Source: Deltaproteobacteria bacterium | Lineage (GTDB): Archaea > Thermoplasmatota > Poseidoniia > Poseidoniales > Poseidoniaceae | Reading direction: 5' to 3' | Assembly: GCA_028344335.1 (NCBI GenBank) | Contig: JAOMAZ010000011.1 | Location: 1 to 47,391, forward strand | DNA: 47,391 nt | Shown: piece by piece, positions 7,037-17,186 of the stretch | Position numbering within the stretch: position 1 is the stretch's first letter | Layout: every line of letters begins with the position of its first letter | Position numbers and translations under genes: made by a program | The notes under the pieces: model-generated | What the model saw: only the letters and a program-made list of their open reading frames with translations | Told to the model about the DNA's origin: nothing | Database searches by the model: none

Positions 7037-10000
7037 TCAGTTTACTTTGAAGGAAATGTTCGCCCCATCTACCTCAAAGAAGTCCACATTACTAGGTCCT
7101 TCACCCTCATGTAGGGTTGCTGTTCTGGCTCTAGTTTCTGCTTTGACATGCTCCCAGTCATACTCCACTAACTCAGGGCATTCTTCGCTCAACCAAATAT
7201 CTAACTCGATTGTTGATTCCATCTCCAAGTCGAGTTCTTTGCGCTTGGATTGAATTCTGCGGATTATTTCTCTTGCCAAACCTTTCGACAAAAGGGCATC
7301 ATCTATGCTCATATCAAGGACAATAGAGACATCTATCATTACCTCGTTTTCTCCAACTTCGATGGTCATTGCCGAATATCCCATTCTCTCAACTCGCCTA
7401 ACTACGACATCATCTTCGGTTATTGTGAAGCCAGCAATACTCATTCGACCTGCTTGGATATCGGCAAGGGTAGCCTCGTGGTCATCCAATTCGTCTAATG
7501 CTTGGAGAACTTGTGGCAACTCCTGGCGCACCTTCTTTCCGAGGGCTTTTCTATTGGGTTGGATCTCAACTTTTTGGAAACGATCAAGGTCTTCTTCAAG
7601 TGAAATTTTCTCGACATTCAATTCTTCAGACAACAGAGTATGCATCTCTGAAAGGTCAGGTCCGCCAACTATCCAGCCTTCTGCACAAGGAAGCCTTTGA
7701 CGCCGCTTGGCATCGACGCGGATTTTGCGCCCCATCTCTGCTAATTGTCTAACAAGGCTCATGCGAGCCTCGAGGACTTCGTCTCTCTTTGGAAGTGAAG
7801 CCCCATCATCGTTGAGTGGCCATTCAGCCAAATGGACAGAAGTGCCATTCAAATTTCTATGGATTTGGTCAACCATAAAGGGTGAAATTGGAGCAACTAG
7901 GCGGGAAACTACAGTCAAGACCTCGTGTAATGTGTGTTGACATGATGCCTTATCGCTAGATTCATTCTCATCCCACAGCCTTCTTCTGCTGCGGCGAACG
8001 TACCAATTTGATAGGTCATCAACAACGAAGTCTTCCAATACCCGTGCTGCTTTGTGAATATCCCATGAGACCAATAGTTCATGAAATTCATGAGCAATAG
8101 CATTGGTCTTTGAAAGAATCCAGCGGTCAAGTAGTGAACGTTCCTCAACAGAACTTTGTTCAGGGTCAAAATTATCGAGAGCAGCATAATCAGCATGAAA
8201 CCGGTATATATTCCACATCGTCAAAAAGAATCTTGCATATGTTTCCCGTACACCATTGGGGTCGAACTTCATTGGACTCCATGGGGCTCCAGCACTAACC
8301 ATGTACCAACGGCTAGCATCAGCACCTTCACGATTGAAATGGTCCCAAGGATCGATAACATTCCCCTTTGATTTCGACATTTTCTTACCTTCTTTGTCGA
8401 GGATAAGACCTAGTGAAAGGCAGCGCTTGTAGGCAGGGGAATCAAAGACGGTTGTACTAACAGCGAGTAGAGTGTAAAACCAACCGCGAGTTTGGTCAAC
8501 ACCTTCGCAGATGTAATCTACAGGGAATGAATTTGCTAGTGCTTCACCGCCATCAAATGGATGATGCCATTGTGCAAAAAAAGCGCATCCCGAATCGAAC
8601 CAACAATCCATGACAAAGGCCTCTCTCTCCATGTTTTCTCCGCATTGAGGGCAGTTGAGTTTGACATTATCGACATAGGGCCGATGCAATTCCTTAGGCA
8701 TTTCACTATCAGATGTCATCATAGTCTGTAATTCATCTTTAGATGAGATACAATGTTGATGTTTGCAATCCACACAAACCCAAACAGGAAGGGGTGTCCC
8801 CCAGAATCTCTCTCGACTAATTGCCCAATCTTTGACGTTGCGAAGCCATTCTCCGAAGCGACCTTCACCGACCCAATCAGGGGCCCATTCAACACGGTCA
8901 TTGAATTCTAGCAGTTTTTCTTTGACTGCGGTCATCTTTACGAACCATGAATCCATGGCGTAGTAGAGGAGGGGGTGCCCAGTTCTCCAGCAGTGCGGAT
9001 AGTCGTGAACATACATTTTCTCGCGGTATAATTTCCCCTCAGTTGAGAGTAGGTTGATGATGATATCATCACAATCTTTAACATATTTCCCATCTAGTTC
9101 AGAGTGAGTTCCTGTAAGGAAACTCCCATCCATACCAACGGTGTGTTGAGCAGGTAGCCCAACTGCCATTCCAAGGTTGTAATCGTCTTCACCATACATG
9201 ACAGCAGTATGTACGACACCAGTCCCATCGGTAGTTGTCACCCAGTCGGCTTCGATAATAGTCCATGCTGTGGTTGAATCACCTCTTTCGACTGCGCCAG
9301 GGAATAAAGGCTCATATTCCATACCTACTAACTCTGATCCTTTGTACTCTGAGATGATATCACAATGATGGCGGATAACTCCTTTGAAGAGGTCTTTTGC
9401 AAGAATCATTTCTTCACCAATTTCAGCACCACCGCGGCCATCCCAATTCTCGGAATCGGCATTCACTTTGATTTTGATATAATCTACATCTGGACCAACT
9501 GCTAGGCCAACATTTCCAGGCAATGTCCAAGGTGTCGTGGTCCAAGCAAGAACACTCGCATCATCATTTTGCAATTTGAATTTAACATAGACTGAGGGCT
9601 CTTCCACTTCTTTGTAGCCAAGTGCTACTTCGTGTGAAGAATAACTGGTTCCAGTCTGAGGACAAAATGGTAATACCTTGTGTCCTTTGAATAATAATCC
9701 CTTGTTGAACATCTCACCAAGTGCCCACCAACAGGATTCAATGTAGTTATCCTGAAGGGTGATGTATGGATTATCAAGGTCTACCCAAAAGGCCATTCTC
9801 TCGGTCATTTTTCTCCATGCATCCTCATATGTCCAAACACTATTACGGCATTCATCGTTGAACTTTTCCATACCAAATTCGATAATGTCAGGATTACTCA
9901 TCAAATCAAGGCGCTTCTGAACTTCGATTTCTACCGGCAAGCCATGAGTATCCCATCCACCCTTGCGTTCTACGAGGAACCCTTCCATCGCTTTCCATCG

Positions 10001-10210
10001 ACATACTAAGTCCTTGTAGGTTCGAGCAACGACGTGATGAATCCCCGGTTTTCCATTAGCGGTTGGAGGCCCCTCAAGGAAAATGAAAGGCTTCTTTCCG
10101 CGTCTTTGTTCGATGCTTTGTTGAAAGGTATCTTCTTCCCCCCAAGTCTGTATCAGGCCTTCTTCCATAGCTACCGCATCGAGTTCGGGCACGGAGTTTG
10201 GAACAACCAT
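7037..10210 (-). CDS. ileS: Isoleucyl-tRNA synthetase
   Basis: Charges tRNA-Ile with isoleucine in the cytoplasm. I start at the ATG complementary to 10208-10210 (1,057 residues), giving MVVPNSVPELD; the open frame also has a TTG ten codons earlier. Class I motifs are intact: the HIGH-type GIHH near residue 53 after FLEGPPTANGKP, and KMSKSKGN near 608. The connective region has the editing-domain segment TAWTIIEADWVTTTDGTGVVH. A zinc-type set CVDC...HC...CPQC precedes the MDCWFDSG motif. The C-terminal anticodon-binding region is full length, about 300 residues beyond KMSKS, as in archaeal/eukaryal-type IleRS. It is transcribed divergently from the large surface-protein gene. No anomalies. 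Confidence 0.96.
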   Translation of the reverse strand: MVVPNSVPELDAVAMEEGLIQTWGEEDTFQQSIEQRRGKKPFIFLEGPPTANGKPGIHHVVARTYKDLVCRWKAMEGFLVERKGGWDTHGLPVEIEVQKRLDLMSNPDIIEFGMEKFNDECRNSVWTYEDAWRKMTERMAFWVDLDNPYITLQDNYIESCWWALGEMFNKGLLFKGHKVLPFCPQTGTSYSSHEVALGYKEVEEPSVYVKFKLQNDDASVLAWTTTPWTLPGNVGLAVGPDVDYIKIKVNADSENWDGRGGAEIGEEMILAKDLFKGVIRHHCDIISEYKGSELVGMEYEPLFPGAVERGDSTTAWTIIEADWVTTTDGTGVVHTAVMYGEDDYNLGMAVGLPAQHTVGMDGSFLTGTHSELDGKYVKDCDDIIINLLSTEGKLYREKMYVHDYPHCWRTGHPLLYYAMDSWFVKMTAVKEKLLEFNDRVEWAPDWVGEGRFGEWLRNVKDWAISRERFWGTPLPVWVCVDCKHQHCISSKDELQTMMTSDSEMPKELHRPYVDNVKLNCPQCGENMEREAFVMDCWFDSGCAFFAQWHHPFDGGEALANSFPVDYICEGVDQTRGWFYTLLAVSTTVFDSPAYKRCLSLGLILDKEGKKMSKSKGNVIDPWDHFNREGADASRWYMVSAGAPWSPMKFDPNGVRETYARFFLTMWNIYRFHADYAALDNFDPEQSSVEERSLLDRWILSKTNAIAHEFHELLVSWDIHKAARVLEDFVVDDLSNWYVRRSRRRLWDENESSDKASCQHTLHEVLTVVSRLVAPISPFMVDQIHRNLNGTSVHLAEWPLNDDGASLPKRDEVLEARMSLVRQLAEMGRKIRVDAKRRQRLPCAEGWIVGGPDLSEMHTLLSEELNVEKISLEEDLDRFQKVEIQPNRKALGKKVRQELPQVLQALDELDDHEATLADIQAGRMSIAGFTITEDDVVVRRVERMGYSAMTIEVGENEVMIDVSIVLDMSIDDALLSKGLAREIIRRIQSKRKELDLEMESTIELDIWLSEECPELVEYDWEHVKAETRARTATLHEGEGPSNVDFFEVDGANISFKVN

Positions 10211-10295
10211 GGCGCTTGGCAGTAGTACTGTGACTATCAAACCAATGTATGAGATATCTGAGTTTTTGCATTGTTGTTGACGTGGATGGATTTAC

Positions 10296-13200
10296 ATGCT
10301 TCCTTGCAAACGGTTAGTTATGGCGAAGGTGCGGGGTCACACCTACGGTGTGTTATTCATCATCGCTTCAATGCTACTTGTACCATGGACATCAACCCTG
10401 CAGCCTACCGCGCAGGAGCGCTTATTCACGACAGTTGGAGTCGAACAAACTTTGATTGTAAGTAGTGCAGGAGGTGCCGCCTCTATGACTGTTGAAATTC
10501 CATTGAATGAGGCACTGACTGGTCTTTCACTAGAGTTAGAGCCTTCGATACTTGGTCGCTCTGAAGCAATATCTTGGACCAATGAATTACATTTCAACCA
10601 TAGCCAAGCCTCGCCCGAGATGGTTGATTACAATGGAAGCGGCCTTTCTTTAATGGGAGTCGACGTCAATTGGGATCTCAATAATGGCGGCAGTATACCG
10701 GCTGGCTGGACTCGCTCATCAGCTACTTATTCCCAAGTCAACACACAATCTTGTGGCCTAAATGGCTCAACAGGGGCATCTTTGTACACCTTTGGTGGCT
10801 ATACCTGGTGGGATTCTCCTGCCGTTGATTTATCTGGAATGAGTAATGGAGATGTTTCATTTTGGATTAGACAGGGTAATGTCAACTGTGGTGAAGAGCC
10901 TGATTCCAATGAAAATCTCTACATTCAATACCTCACAAGTAGTGGTAGTTATGTGACCTTGAGAACCATGTCGGGTTCAACAGCCGGTGGCACTTCTGCA
11001 AGCTACACCCATAGTCTTCCTTCAGCGGCTTTCCATTCTAATTTCAAAATGCGATTTTATCAGAATAGTGGGTCAGGAACATGTTGCGATTATTGGTATT
11101 TCGACGATGTATCTCTAACCCGCCCAGGGGGTGAAGGAAATTGGACTTCACCAGCATTTGGCTGGTCTCCAAATGCGGTTTATTCTGCTTTGAAAGGACC
11201 ACACGGTTACCTTTCCATAGATGCTGCAGTACCAACTGGTGGATTGTTGGAATGGAGTTTATTGGATAATGTGAGTGGTTTAGTTATCCCTGGTTTTGAA
11301 AAGCGAGTCGACTTAATGGCGGACCTTGGTTCAATCGATTGGCAATCGCATCCCGATTTGAGATTGGAAATCCATATGCTAGCAGGAAGCGGTGGGATTC
11401 CCGAAGTTTATGGTATTCACATCAATGGCCGAGTGCTCGATGGATTCCATTCTGACCCGAGTAATTCCGGCTGGCAAATGGAGAATAGTTTTTGGAGTGA
11501 TGGAGAAGTTTCTGGAACGGGAGATTTGACTAGCCCGATGTTTAAATCGATGCGCCCAATCTCTCGATTAATTACCGATGTCTCAGTAACTGGCAGTGGG
11601 CAATTGCAGGTTAGCCTCGATGGCGGTTCTTGGACGGCTATTGCAGAACAAGGAGTAACCCCTTTTGCTACCGCAGTTTCCTCAGTACAATTCCGCTGGG
11701 TTGGGTCAGGCTCATGGAATATGGATGAGTTCAAGGTTGACTTGGACACTGGTGGACTACCCTTTGAGGCACGTTTGGATGTAGGTAGAGATGGTGTTGA
11801 AGAATGGTCATTTACCAACACAGCCATCGGACCATGGGGGTGGCAGGACAGACTATCGAATGGAGCATTATCACATGCCATGACTTGGACCACCAATGCC
11901 ACACGGCAAGCCAATATTTGGTTGCCAAAGCAAGGAGTTGAGGAATTTGGATTCTGGTTAACTGGAGATGCAACTAATGTTTCTTGGCAAGCAAAGATAG
12001 GAACCGTACTAGTCGCTGAAGGTTTGACAGGAACTTTGTCTGAGCAATTCATAGAATTGAACAATACTCAATTGGAATCAGTATCAGAAAATCTCAGTAC
12101 TTCTACTCCGGTTTGGAGCACTTTGGGGATTGAATTTTCTGAAATTGTAATCAGTATCAGTGCCAGCAGTGGTAACCTGAACTTACACGGGATTAGAGTT
12201 CCATACCATTCCAGTGCATCCTTTTCCTTTTCACCAATGGACAATATCGTGCAGGCTTTGAATGATCAGATTTCAAGTGCTTTGGTTGCCAGTGGCAAAC
12301 ATCACCTACCTTTGCCATTGGTGATGTCAGCAGCAGGAGCGATGAAGGCGACAATAACAGATGTACAGAGTACTTCAGGTGCTATGACCGAAGTCATGGT
12401 TATCCGCAATGCAACTCAAACCTTGGTTGCGGCAGAGGATTGGATTGAAGTTCAGGCATTACATTTAGGTGAAGCCGGTCAGCCTGAGGCAGTACAAATT
12501 GACTTAGTTGGAGCAAATCAACAATTACGCGTTGAATGGCCACTCGATGGAGGCGCTGCAGTTGAGAGTGGAGCCTTTGATCTGATTGAATGGCATCCTG
12601 ATTCACCTTTCGAGTATACTGAAAATGGTAGTCGAATCACTTCCGTAATGAAATTCCGATTACAACCCGATTGGGATGATGAAGAATGGCTAGAAGTCCG
12701 GTGCCGGCTTATTCTAAGTAATGGTATCCGTAGTGCCCCTGCCGTAGAATCATTTGGAGCAGGCCAATATCTCGGGGTTGAAAATGATGTATTTATCGAA
12801 TCATGGGATGTCTATAATGAAGCAGGAGGTTTGATTCCATTGGCTCAAAGCCAACTCAGAGCCGGCCATAATGTCTCGATTGAAGTTCAGGTTGGATATG
12901 ATTCCTTGTCGCTTGATTATCATCCGCGCAGCAATGTTGTTCGAGTCCACCTATTCGAAAACGATATTGAAATTGCCAACACTACATCCCTTTCTATGGG
13001 TAAGGCATTATTCAATGTAAATATCCCTCTTGGTACAACTGACTTAGTTTACAGTCTTCAGGTCGAACATCTCTTCGGAGGTGTTGATGTTAGTACGATA
13101 ACTCTGAACCGAACTTTCCAGTCAGATTCTTTGGCTCCATATTTGGTAAATAGCAATATTCGACATAATGACCATCTTCCATTGGGTACAACACATCAAC

Positions 13201-15515
13201 TTCGTTTTGAAGTTCATGACAGACCATCCTTACCAAGTGAATTAACTCTCATGTTATGGCGCTCATGGATTGATGATTGGGACTTTAATGGCTGGCCAAA
13301 TGAAGGAGAATACTCCTCCCATCCTCTTCAAGCCCCGTATAATTTGACCGCATCGAGAGGAAATTACACCTATGAAGTTGATATTTCACAGCAGGATTAT
13401 GGAGACATTGTTGCCGGTTATATCACCGGTACAGATGCAGCAGGAAACCCATTAATTGGGGGTGGAGCGCAAGGCGCAGATGAATACCTCTTCATGTTCC
13501 AACTAGCTGAAGACACATCCCCGCTATTGTCGAATAACGTATCGTTTGGTGATGAGTGGAAAAATTGGATGCACCCCGGTAATACTTACGAGGTAAAAAT
13601 CCCCTTTTCAGAACAAAACGGCCTCTCTGATCTTGAAACCCTGAGCATCGAGCTAGCAAGCAATGCCCAACAAGACCAACTACAAGTTATCTGGAATGCA
13701 AATAATCGTCAATGTATCAGTCAAAGCACTCATCTCATCATCGAGTGGTGCGAAATAAGAGCCCAGTCTGGAGAATTAAATCCGTACACAAAAGACCTCG
13801 TTCTATCGATACAATTCACTCCCACATGGAACCTTCCTAGTGAAGGGGATTTGCGTAGAGAGCCAGCCATTTCTATATCAGATAGAGCTGGACAATCCAC
13901 TTATTCAGTCTACCCAGAACTGCGTTGGCGCTGGAGCACAGACTTGATGATTGATAGCAATAGTGTAGTTTTGGATGTAGAATCAGGAGAGCAAACTTCC
14001 GAAGGAGCATGGGTTACTCCGCAGGCTGAAATGAGTTTATCTGGTAGTGTTATTTTCGCAGAAAGCGGGGAAACTCCTCAAGAATCCTATGAGGTGAAAG
14101 TTTCCTTGGCAGGACAATCAAAGCATGTTGCTTATATCGACGGCTCGTTTTATATCGACTTACTGGCTCCTATTGAAACTGGTAATCACCCATTGACTTG
14201 GTCTTTGGATTACTTGCCTGCACAGGCAAGAGATGTGACGGATTCGGTTGCTGCTTTATTTTGGGTAGTGGTTGATGGTACTGGACCTGTTGCTGCTGAT
14301 GTTGTTGCTCCCAGAGTTGGTGGAGAATTACCAGTGGAGGAACTAGGAGAATTGACTTTTGATATAAGAATCAGAGAACTAGAAGAACTTGATCCAGAAG
14401 GACTTCTTCTAAATTGGAAATTAGTTTCAGGAATCAGTCCGGATGGAAGTATCCTCGCATCAGGGGGGGAGGAAATGACCTTGCCCGAGGGTATCTTTGC
14501 AAGTCAACAAATCCGTGCTATGGCTCTATTAGACCTTGCAAGTTTAGTAGAAGAAGAACATTTCCTTGGGCAGACATCTCTGCATATTTGGTTGAGCGGG
14601 AGTGATGTAGCAGGAAACCCTTTCCAAAGTAGCGCTTCTTTTAATTCCGAAACTACTCCAATGCAAAGTTGGAATATTGAACAGTACAAAGCAATTTGGA
14701 AAGTAACAGAAGATGATATAGACATGCCGTCAACTAGAATTGAAGTTAACCAAATCACTTCAATTTCTATTACATTGAGGAATGAAGGCAAGAGCAATGG
14801 AAGCGGTGATGTCAGCGTCATAGGTCTCGACCTTTCTGGAGCCCGCATCGACTTATTCAGACAAGATATAGAAGTCGCTGCGGGAAGCAGTACCCTTTTG
14901 ACAATTGATTGGAAACCAAAGCAGGTTGGTCTGCACTGGTTGGAAGTTTATGTCGACGGAAAGTCGCTATCCTCTAGTGCCCAAGTAGATGTGCGACCTC
15001 AAGAAGGCGAGGGCTCATTCCTTGGTGTTGAAGGAGTAGATGATTCCATCCTCGGGGTATTTGGACTCCTCGTTATAGCCATGTTAGCAGTCATCCTCCT
15101 TTTCATGAGGGATATCATAAGTAAACGCGATGACTCTTGGGAGGATGAGGAATACTGGGATGAAACAGAGTCAGTTGACCAACAATACAAATCTCAGCAA
15201 TCCCCTGTTCAAGAAGCAGCCCCTGCAATCCAAAAAACCCCACAAGTGTCCGGCGGCTTGGCAACTCAACCTCAATACACCAACCCTTACGGCCAACCAG
15301 CAATCGCTGCACCAGTGGTAGCCCCAGTTACAGCACTACCAGCAGCAGCTGGTTTGACAGCCGCCCAAATATCTCACAATCCTGGAGTCGGACCTAACTG
15401 GATGCAAGATGGAATGGGTCGCTGGTGGAAACAGAATGCAGAGGGATACTGGTATCGTTTAGGCGAGGATGGTGGTTGGTACCCGCCTGAGCAGAATGAA
15501 TATGGCTGGCAATGA
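10296..15515 (+). CDS. Giant surface protein with MAM/jelly-roll-like domain, one C-terminal membrane helix and an aromatic-rich tail
   Basis: 1,739 residues, ATG 10296 (alternative ATG 10320). A signal peptide covers roughly the first 45 residues (VLFIIASMLLVPWTSTLQ). Residues about 150-280 resemble a MAM/laminin-G-like jelly roll, with a GGYTWWDSPAVDLSG strand and CCDYWYFDDVSLTRP at its end. The long middle consists of repeated beta-sandwich segments. A CARDB-like segment (VNQITSISITLRNEG to IDWKPKQVGLHWLEVY) precedes a single membrane helix near 1,585-1,606 (ILGVFGLLVIAMLAVILLF). The cytoplasmic tail is first acidic, then Pro/Ala/Gln-rich, and ends with a Trp/Tyr/Gly-rich block (GRWWKQNAEGYWYRL, GGWYPP). 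The bulk should face outward. Function unknown: adhesin, polymer-binding or envelope scaffold are possible. NAD synthetase follows after 24 bases. Confidence 0.75.
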   Translation: MLPCKRLVMAKVRGHTYGVLFIIASMLLVPWTSTLQPTAQERLFTTVGVEQTLIVSSAGGAASMTVEIPLNEALTGLSLELEPSILGRSEAISWTNELHFNHSQASPEMVDYNGSGLSLMGVDVNWDLNNGGSIPAGWTRSSATYSQVNTQSCGLNGSTGASLYTFGGYTWWDSPAVDLSGMSNGDVSFWIRQGNVNCGEEPDSNENLYIQYLTSSGSYVTLRTMSGSTAGGTSASYTHSLPSAAFHSNFKMRFYQNSGSGTCCDYWYFDDVSLTRPGGEGNWTSPAFGWSPNAVYSALKGPHGYLSIDAAVPTGGLLEWSLLDNVSGLVIPGFEKRVDLMADLGSIDWQSHPDLRLEIHMLAGSGGIPEVYGIHINGRVLDGFHSDPSNSGWQMENSFWSDGEVSGTGDLTSPMFKSMRPISRLITDVSVTGSGQLQVSLDGGSWTAIAEQGVTPFATAVSSVQFRWVGSGSWNMDEFKVDLDTGGLPFEARLDVGRDGVEEWSFTNTAIGPWGWQDRLSNGALSHAMTWTTNATRQANIWLPKQGVEEFGFWLTGDATNVSWQAKIGTVLVAEGLTGTLSEQFIELNNTQLESVSENLSTSTPVWSTLGIEFSEIVISISASSGNLNLHGIRVPYHSSASFSFSPMDNIVQALNDQISSALVASGKHHLPLPLVMSAAGAMKATITDVQSTSGAMTEVMVIRNATQTLVAAEDWIEVQALHLGEAGQPEAVQIDLVGANQQLRVEWPLDGGAAVESGAFDLIEWHPDSPFEYTENGSRITSVMKFRLQPDWDDEEWLEVRCRLILSNGIRSAPAVESFGAGQYLGVENDVFIESWDVYNEAGGLIPLAQSQLRAGHNVSIEVQVGYDSLSLDYHPRSNVVRVHLFENDIEIANTTSLSMGKALFNVNIPLGTTDLVYSLQVEHLFGGVDVSTITLNRTFQSDSLAPYLVNSNIRHNDHLPLGTTHQLRFEVHDRPSLPSELTLMLWRSWIDDWDFNGWPNEGEYSSHPLQAPYNLTASRGNYTYEVDISQQDYGDIVAGYITGTDAAGNPLIGGGAQGADEYLFMFQLAEDTSPLLSNNVSFGDEWKNWMHPGNTYEVKIPFSEQNGLSDLETLSIELASNAQQDQLQVIWNANNRQCISQSTHLIIEWCEIRAQSGELNPYTKDLVLSIQFTPTWNLPSEGDLRREPAISISDRAGQSTYSVYPELRWRWSTDLMIDSNSVVLDVESGEQTSEGAWVTPQAEMSLSGSVIFAESGETPQESYEVKVSLAGQSKHVAYIDGSFYIDLLAPIETGNHPLTWSLDYLPAQARDVTDSVAALFWVVVDGTGPVAADVVAPRVGGELPVEELGELTFDIRIRELEELDPEGLLLNWKLVSGISPDGSILASGGEEMTLPEGIFASQQIRAMALLDLASLVEEEHFLGQTSLHIWLSGSDVAGNPFQSSASFNSETTPMQSWNIEQYKAIWKVTEDDIDMPSTRIEVNQITSISITLRNEGKSNGSGDVSVIGLDLSGARIDLFRQDIEVAAGSSTLLTIDWKPKQVGLHWLEVYVDGKSLSSSAQVDVRPQEGEGSFLGVEGVDDSILGVFGLLVIAMLAVILLFMRDIISKRDDSWEDEEYWDETESVDQQYKSQQSPVQEAAPAIQKTPQVSGGLATQPQYTNPYGQPAIAAPVVAPVTALPAAAGLTAAQISHNPGVGPNWMQDGMGRWWKQNAEGYWYRLGEDGGWYPPEQNEYGWQ

Positions 15516-15539
15516 ACTCCGCTATAATGAGGCAGACCA

Positions 15540-17186
15540 ATGGCACGTCGTATCGCCCTCCTTCAACTCGACCCTACAGTTGGGGACCTTGATGGAAATC
15601 GTAGCAGAATAGAGGCTCTCGTAGCCATTGCCGATGCAGCAGGAGCAGATGTAGCGATAGCAACAGAGTTGGCAATCTCAGGCTATCCTCCAAGAGACCT
15701 CCTACTCAACAGCGATTTACCAACTCGTTCACTTTCAGCCTGTGCTGGTATCGAAACAAAATTGCCATTACTCTTAGGTTGCCCCCTACCAGCCCGAAAC
15801 GAACGAGAAAGACCTGCAAATGGTGTGGTCAAAGTATTAGCAGATGGGAGTGTTAGGGAAGTGGCAAGAAAACAACTTCTGCCCACCTACGAAGTATTCG
15901 ATGAAGCCCGTTATTTCAGCCCAGGAAATAACTCTGGGATAGCAAGAGATGCAGGTAGCCTATGTTTGGGAGTAACAATTTGTGAAGATGCTTGGCAACA
16001 CGCAGGGAAGACACCGATCGATTATGAATCGGATCCTATCCAACAGCTAACTGCCTTCGAAAAAGAACTTGATGCCAGCGTCAACCTCTCAGCCTCGCCA
16101 TTCCATATAGCAAAATCAGACATCAGAAAAGAAGTCGTCCAAAAAGCAGCAAAAACTCTCAACCATCCATTTCTATTGGTAAATCAAGTTGGAGGAAATG
16201 ATGACTTACTTTTTGATGGCCGCTCGATAGCAGCATGGCCAAATGGAGAAACCATTGAAGCACCTGCATGGCAAGAAGGAGTGCTGATAGTAGACCTCGA
16301 CAATCCACAACGCTCCTCTTGGATAGCATGGCCAGAAGGCATCAGCCTCGAAGATAATGACGACCTCCTAAATTCAATCATCATGGGTCTTTCAGATTAT
16401 TGCCGAAAATCTGGCCTTGAGAAAGTGGTTCTTGGTCTTTCAGGAGGGATTGATTCAGCAGTTACTGCTGCAATTGCCTCAATAGCCCTCGGTCCAGAAA
16501 ATGTTATTGGAATTTCAATGCCATCACGAATTTCTTCACAACATAGTATCGATGATGCTAAGAAATTAGCAGAAAACTTAGGCATTGAATACCAGACTCG
16601 AAGTATCGAAGAATTACACCAAACAGCAGACCAAAACCTAGCAGATGAATTACAGTCAGGACACCCAGTAGCAGCAGAAAATTTGCAAGCAAGACTACGT
16701 GGCTTAATCGTCATGGCCGTGGCAAACTCCAGAGGGGCGATGGCATTAGCAACCGGAAACAAGAGTGAATTAGCCCAAGGCTACTGCACACTTTACGGAG
16801 ATATGGCGGGAGGCTATGCTCCACTAGGTGATCTCTACAAAACCGAAGTCTACCAACTCGCAGCACTAATTAACAAAGAACAAGAAATCATCCCCCAAAA
16901 TAGCATCATAAAACCCCCAAGTGCAGAATTATCTCCCGACCAAAAAGACGAGGACACCTTACCACCATACGAAGTACTTGATAAAATTCTTAAAGCCTAT
17001 ATCGAAGAAGGAAAAACCATCAACCAACTTCAAGAAGCAGGATTTGATGAGGAAATAGTCGATGAAGTCATCTCTCGTTTAATCAATAATGAGCATAAGC
17101 GTTGGCAGATGCCACCGGCTCCAAGAGTCAGCTCACGAGCCTTTGGACAAGGTTGGAGACAACCACTTGCCTCAAAACGAACTTAG
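15540..17186 (+). CDS. nadE: Glutamine-dependent NAD+ synthetase
   Basis: 548 residues in two domains. Residues 1-260 are a nitrilase-type glutaminase with the Glu-Lys-Cys triad visible as TELAISGYPPRD, RKQLLPTYEVFDE and GVTICEDAW. Residues about 285-548 are the ATP-pyrophosphatase synthetase with the P-loop LSGGIDSAVTA and the later GNKSELAQGYCTLYGDMAGG segment. It converts nicotinic acid adenine dinucleotide, ATP and glutamine-derived ammonia to NAD+. Length fits the two-domain bacterial-type enzyme rather than the ammonia-only archaeal form of about 270 residues. ATG 15540 is the first codon of the frame and matches the usual N-terminus. Its last four bases overlap the end of the convergent membrane-protein gene. 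Confidence 0.95.
   Translation: MARRIALLQLDPTVGDLDGNRSRIEALVAIADAAGADVAIATELAISGYPPRDLLLNSDLPTRSLSACAGIETKLPLLLGCPLPARNERERPANGVVKVLADGSVREVARKQLLPTYEVFDEARYFSPGNNSGIARDAGSLCLGVTICEDAWQHAGKTPIDYESDPIQQLTAFEKELDASVNLSASPFHIAKSDIRKEVVQKAAKTLNHPFLLVNQVGGNDDLLFDGRSIAAWPNGETIEAPAWQEGVLIVDLDNPQRSSWIAWPEGISLEDNDDLLNSIIMGLSDYCRKSGLEKVVLGLSGGIDSAVTAAIASIALGPENVIGISMPSRISSQHSIDDAKKLAENLGIEYQTRSIEELHQTADQNLADELQSGHPVAAENLQARLRGLIVMAVANSRGAMALATGNKSELAQGYCTLYGDMAGGYAPLGDLYKTEVYQLAALINKEQEIIPQNSIIKPPSAELSPDQKDEDTLPPYEVLDKILKAYIEEGKTINQLQEAGFDEEIVDEVISRLINNEHKRWQMPPAPRVSSRAFGQGWRQPLASKRT

Noticed and set aside
11417-12064. Minus-strand open frame of 215 codons within the 1,739-residue surface protein
   Set aside because: Antisense shadow of a strong plus-strand gene; no motif or start signal.
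12925-12955. GTTCGAGTCC resembling a tRNA T-loop
   Set aside because: It lies inside a coding frame and no acceptor, D or anticodon stems fit around it.
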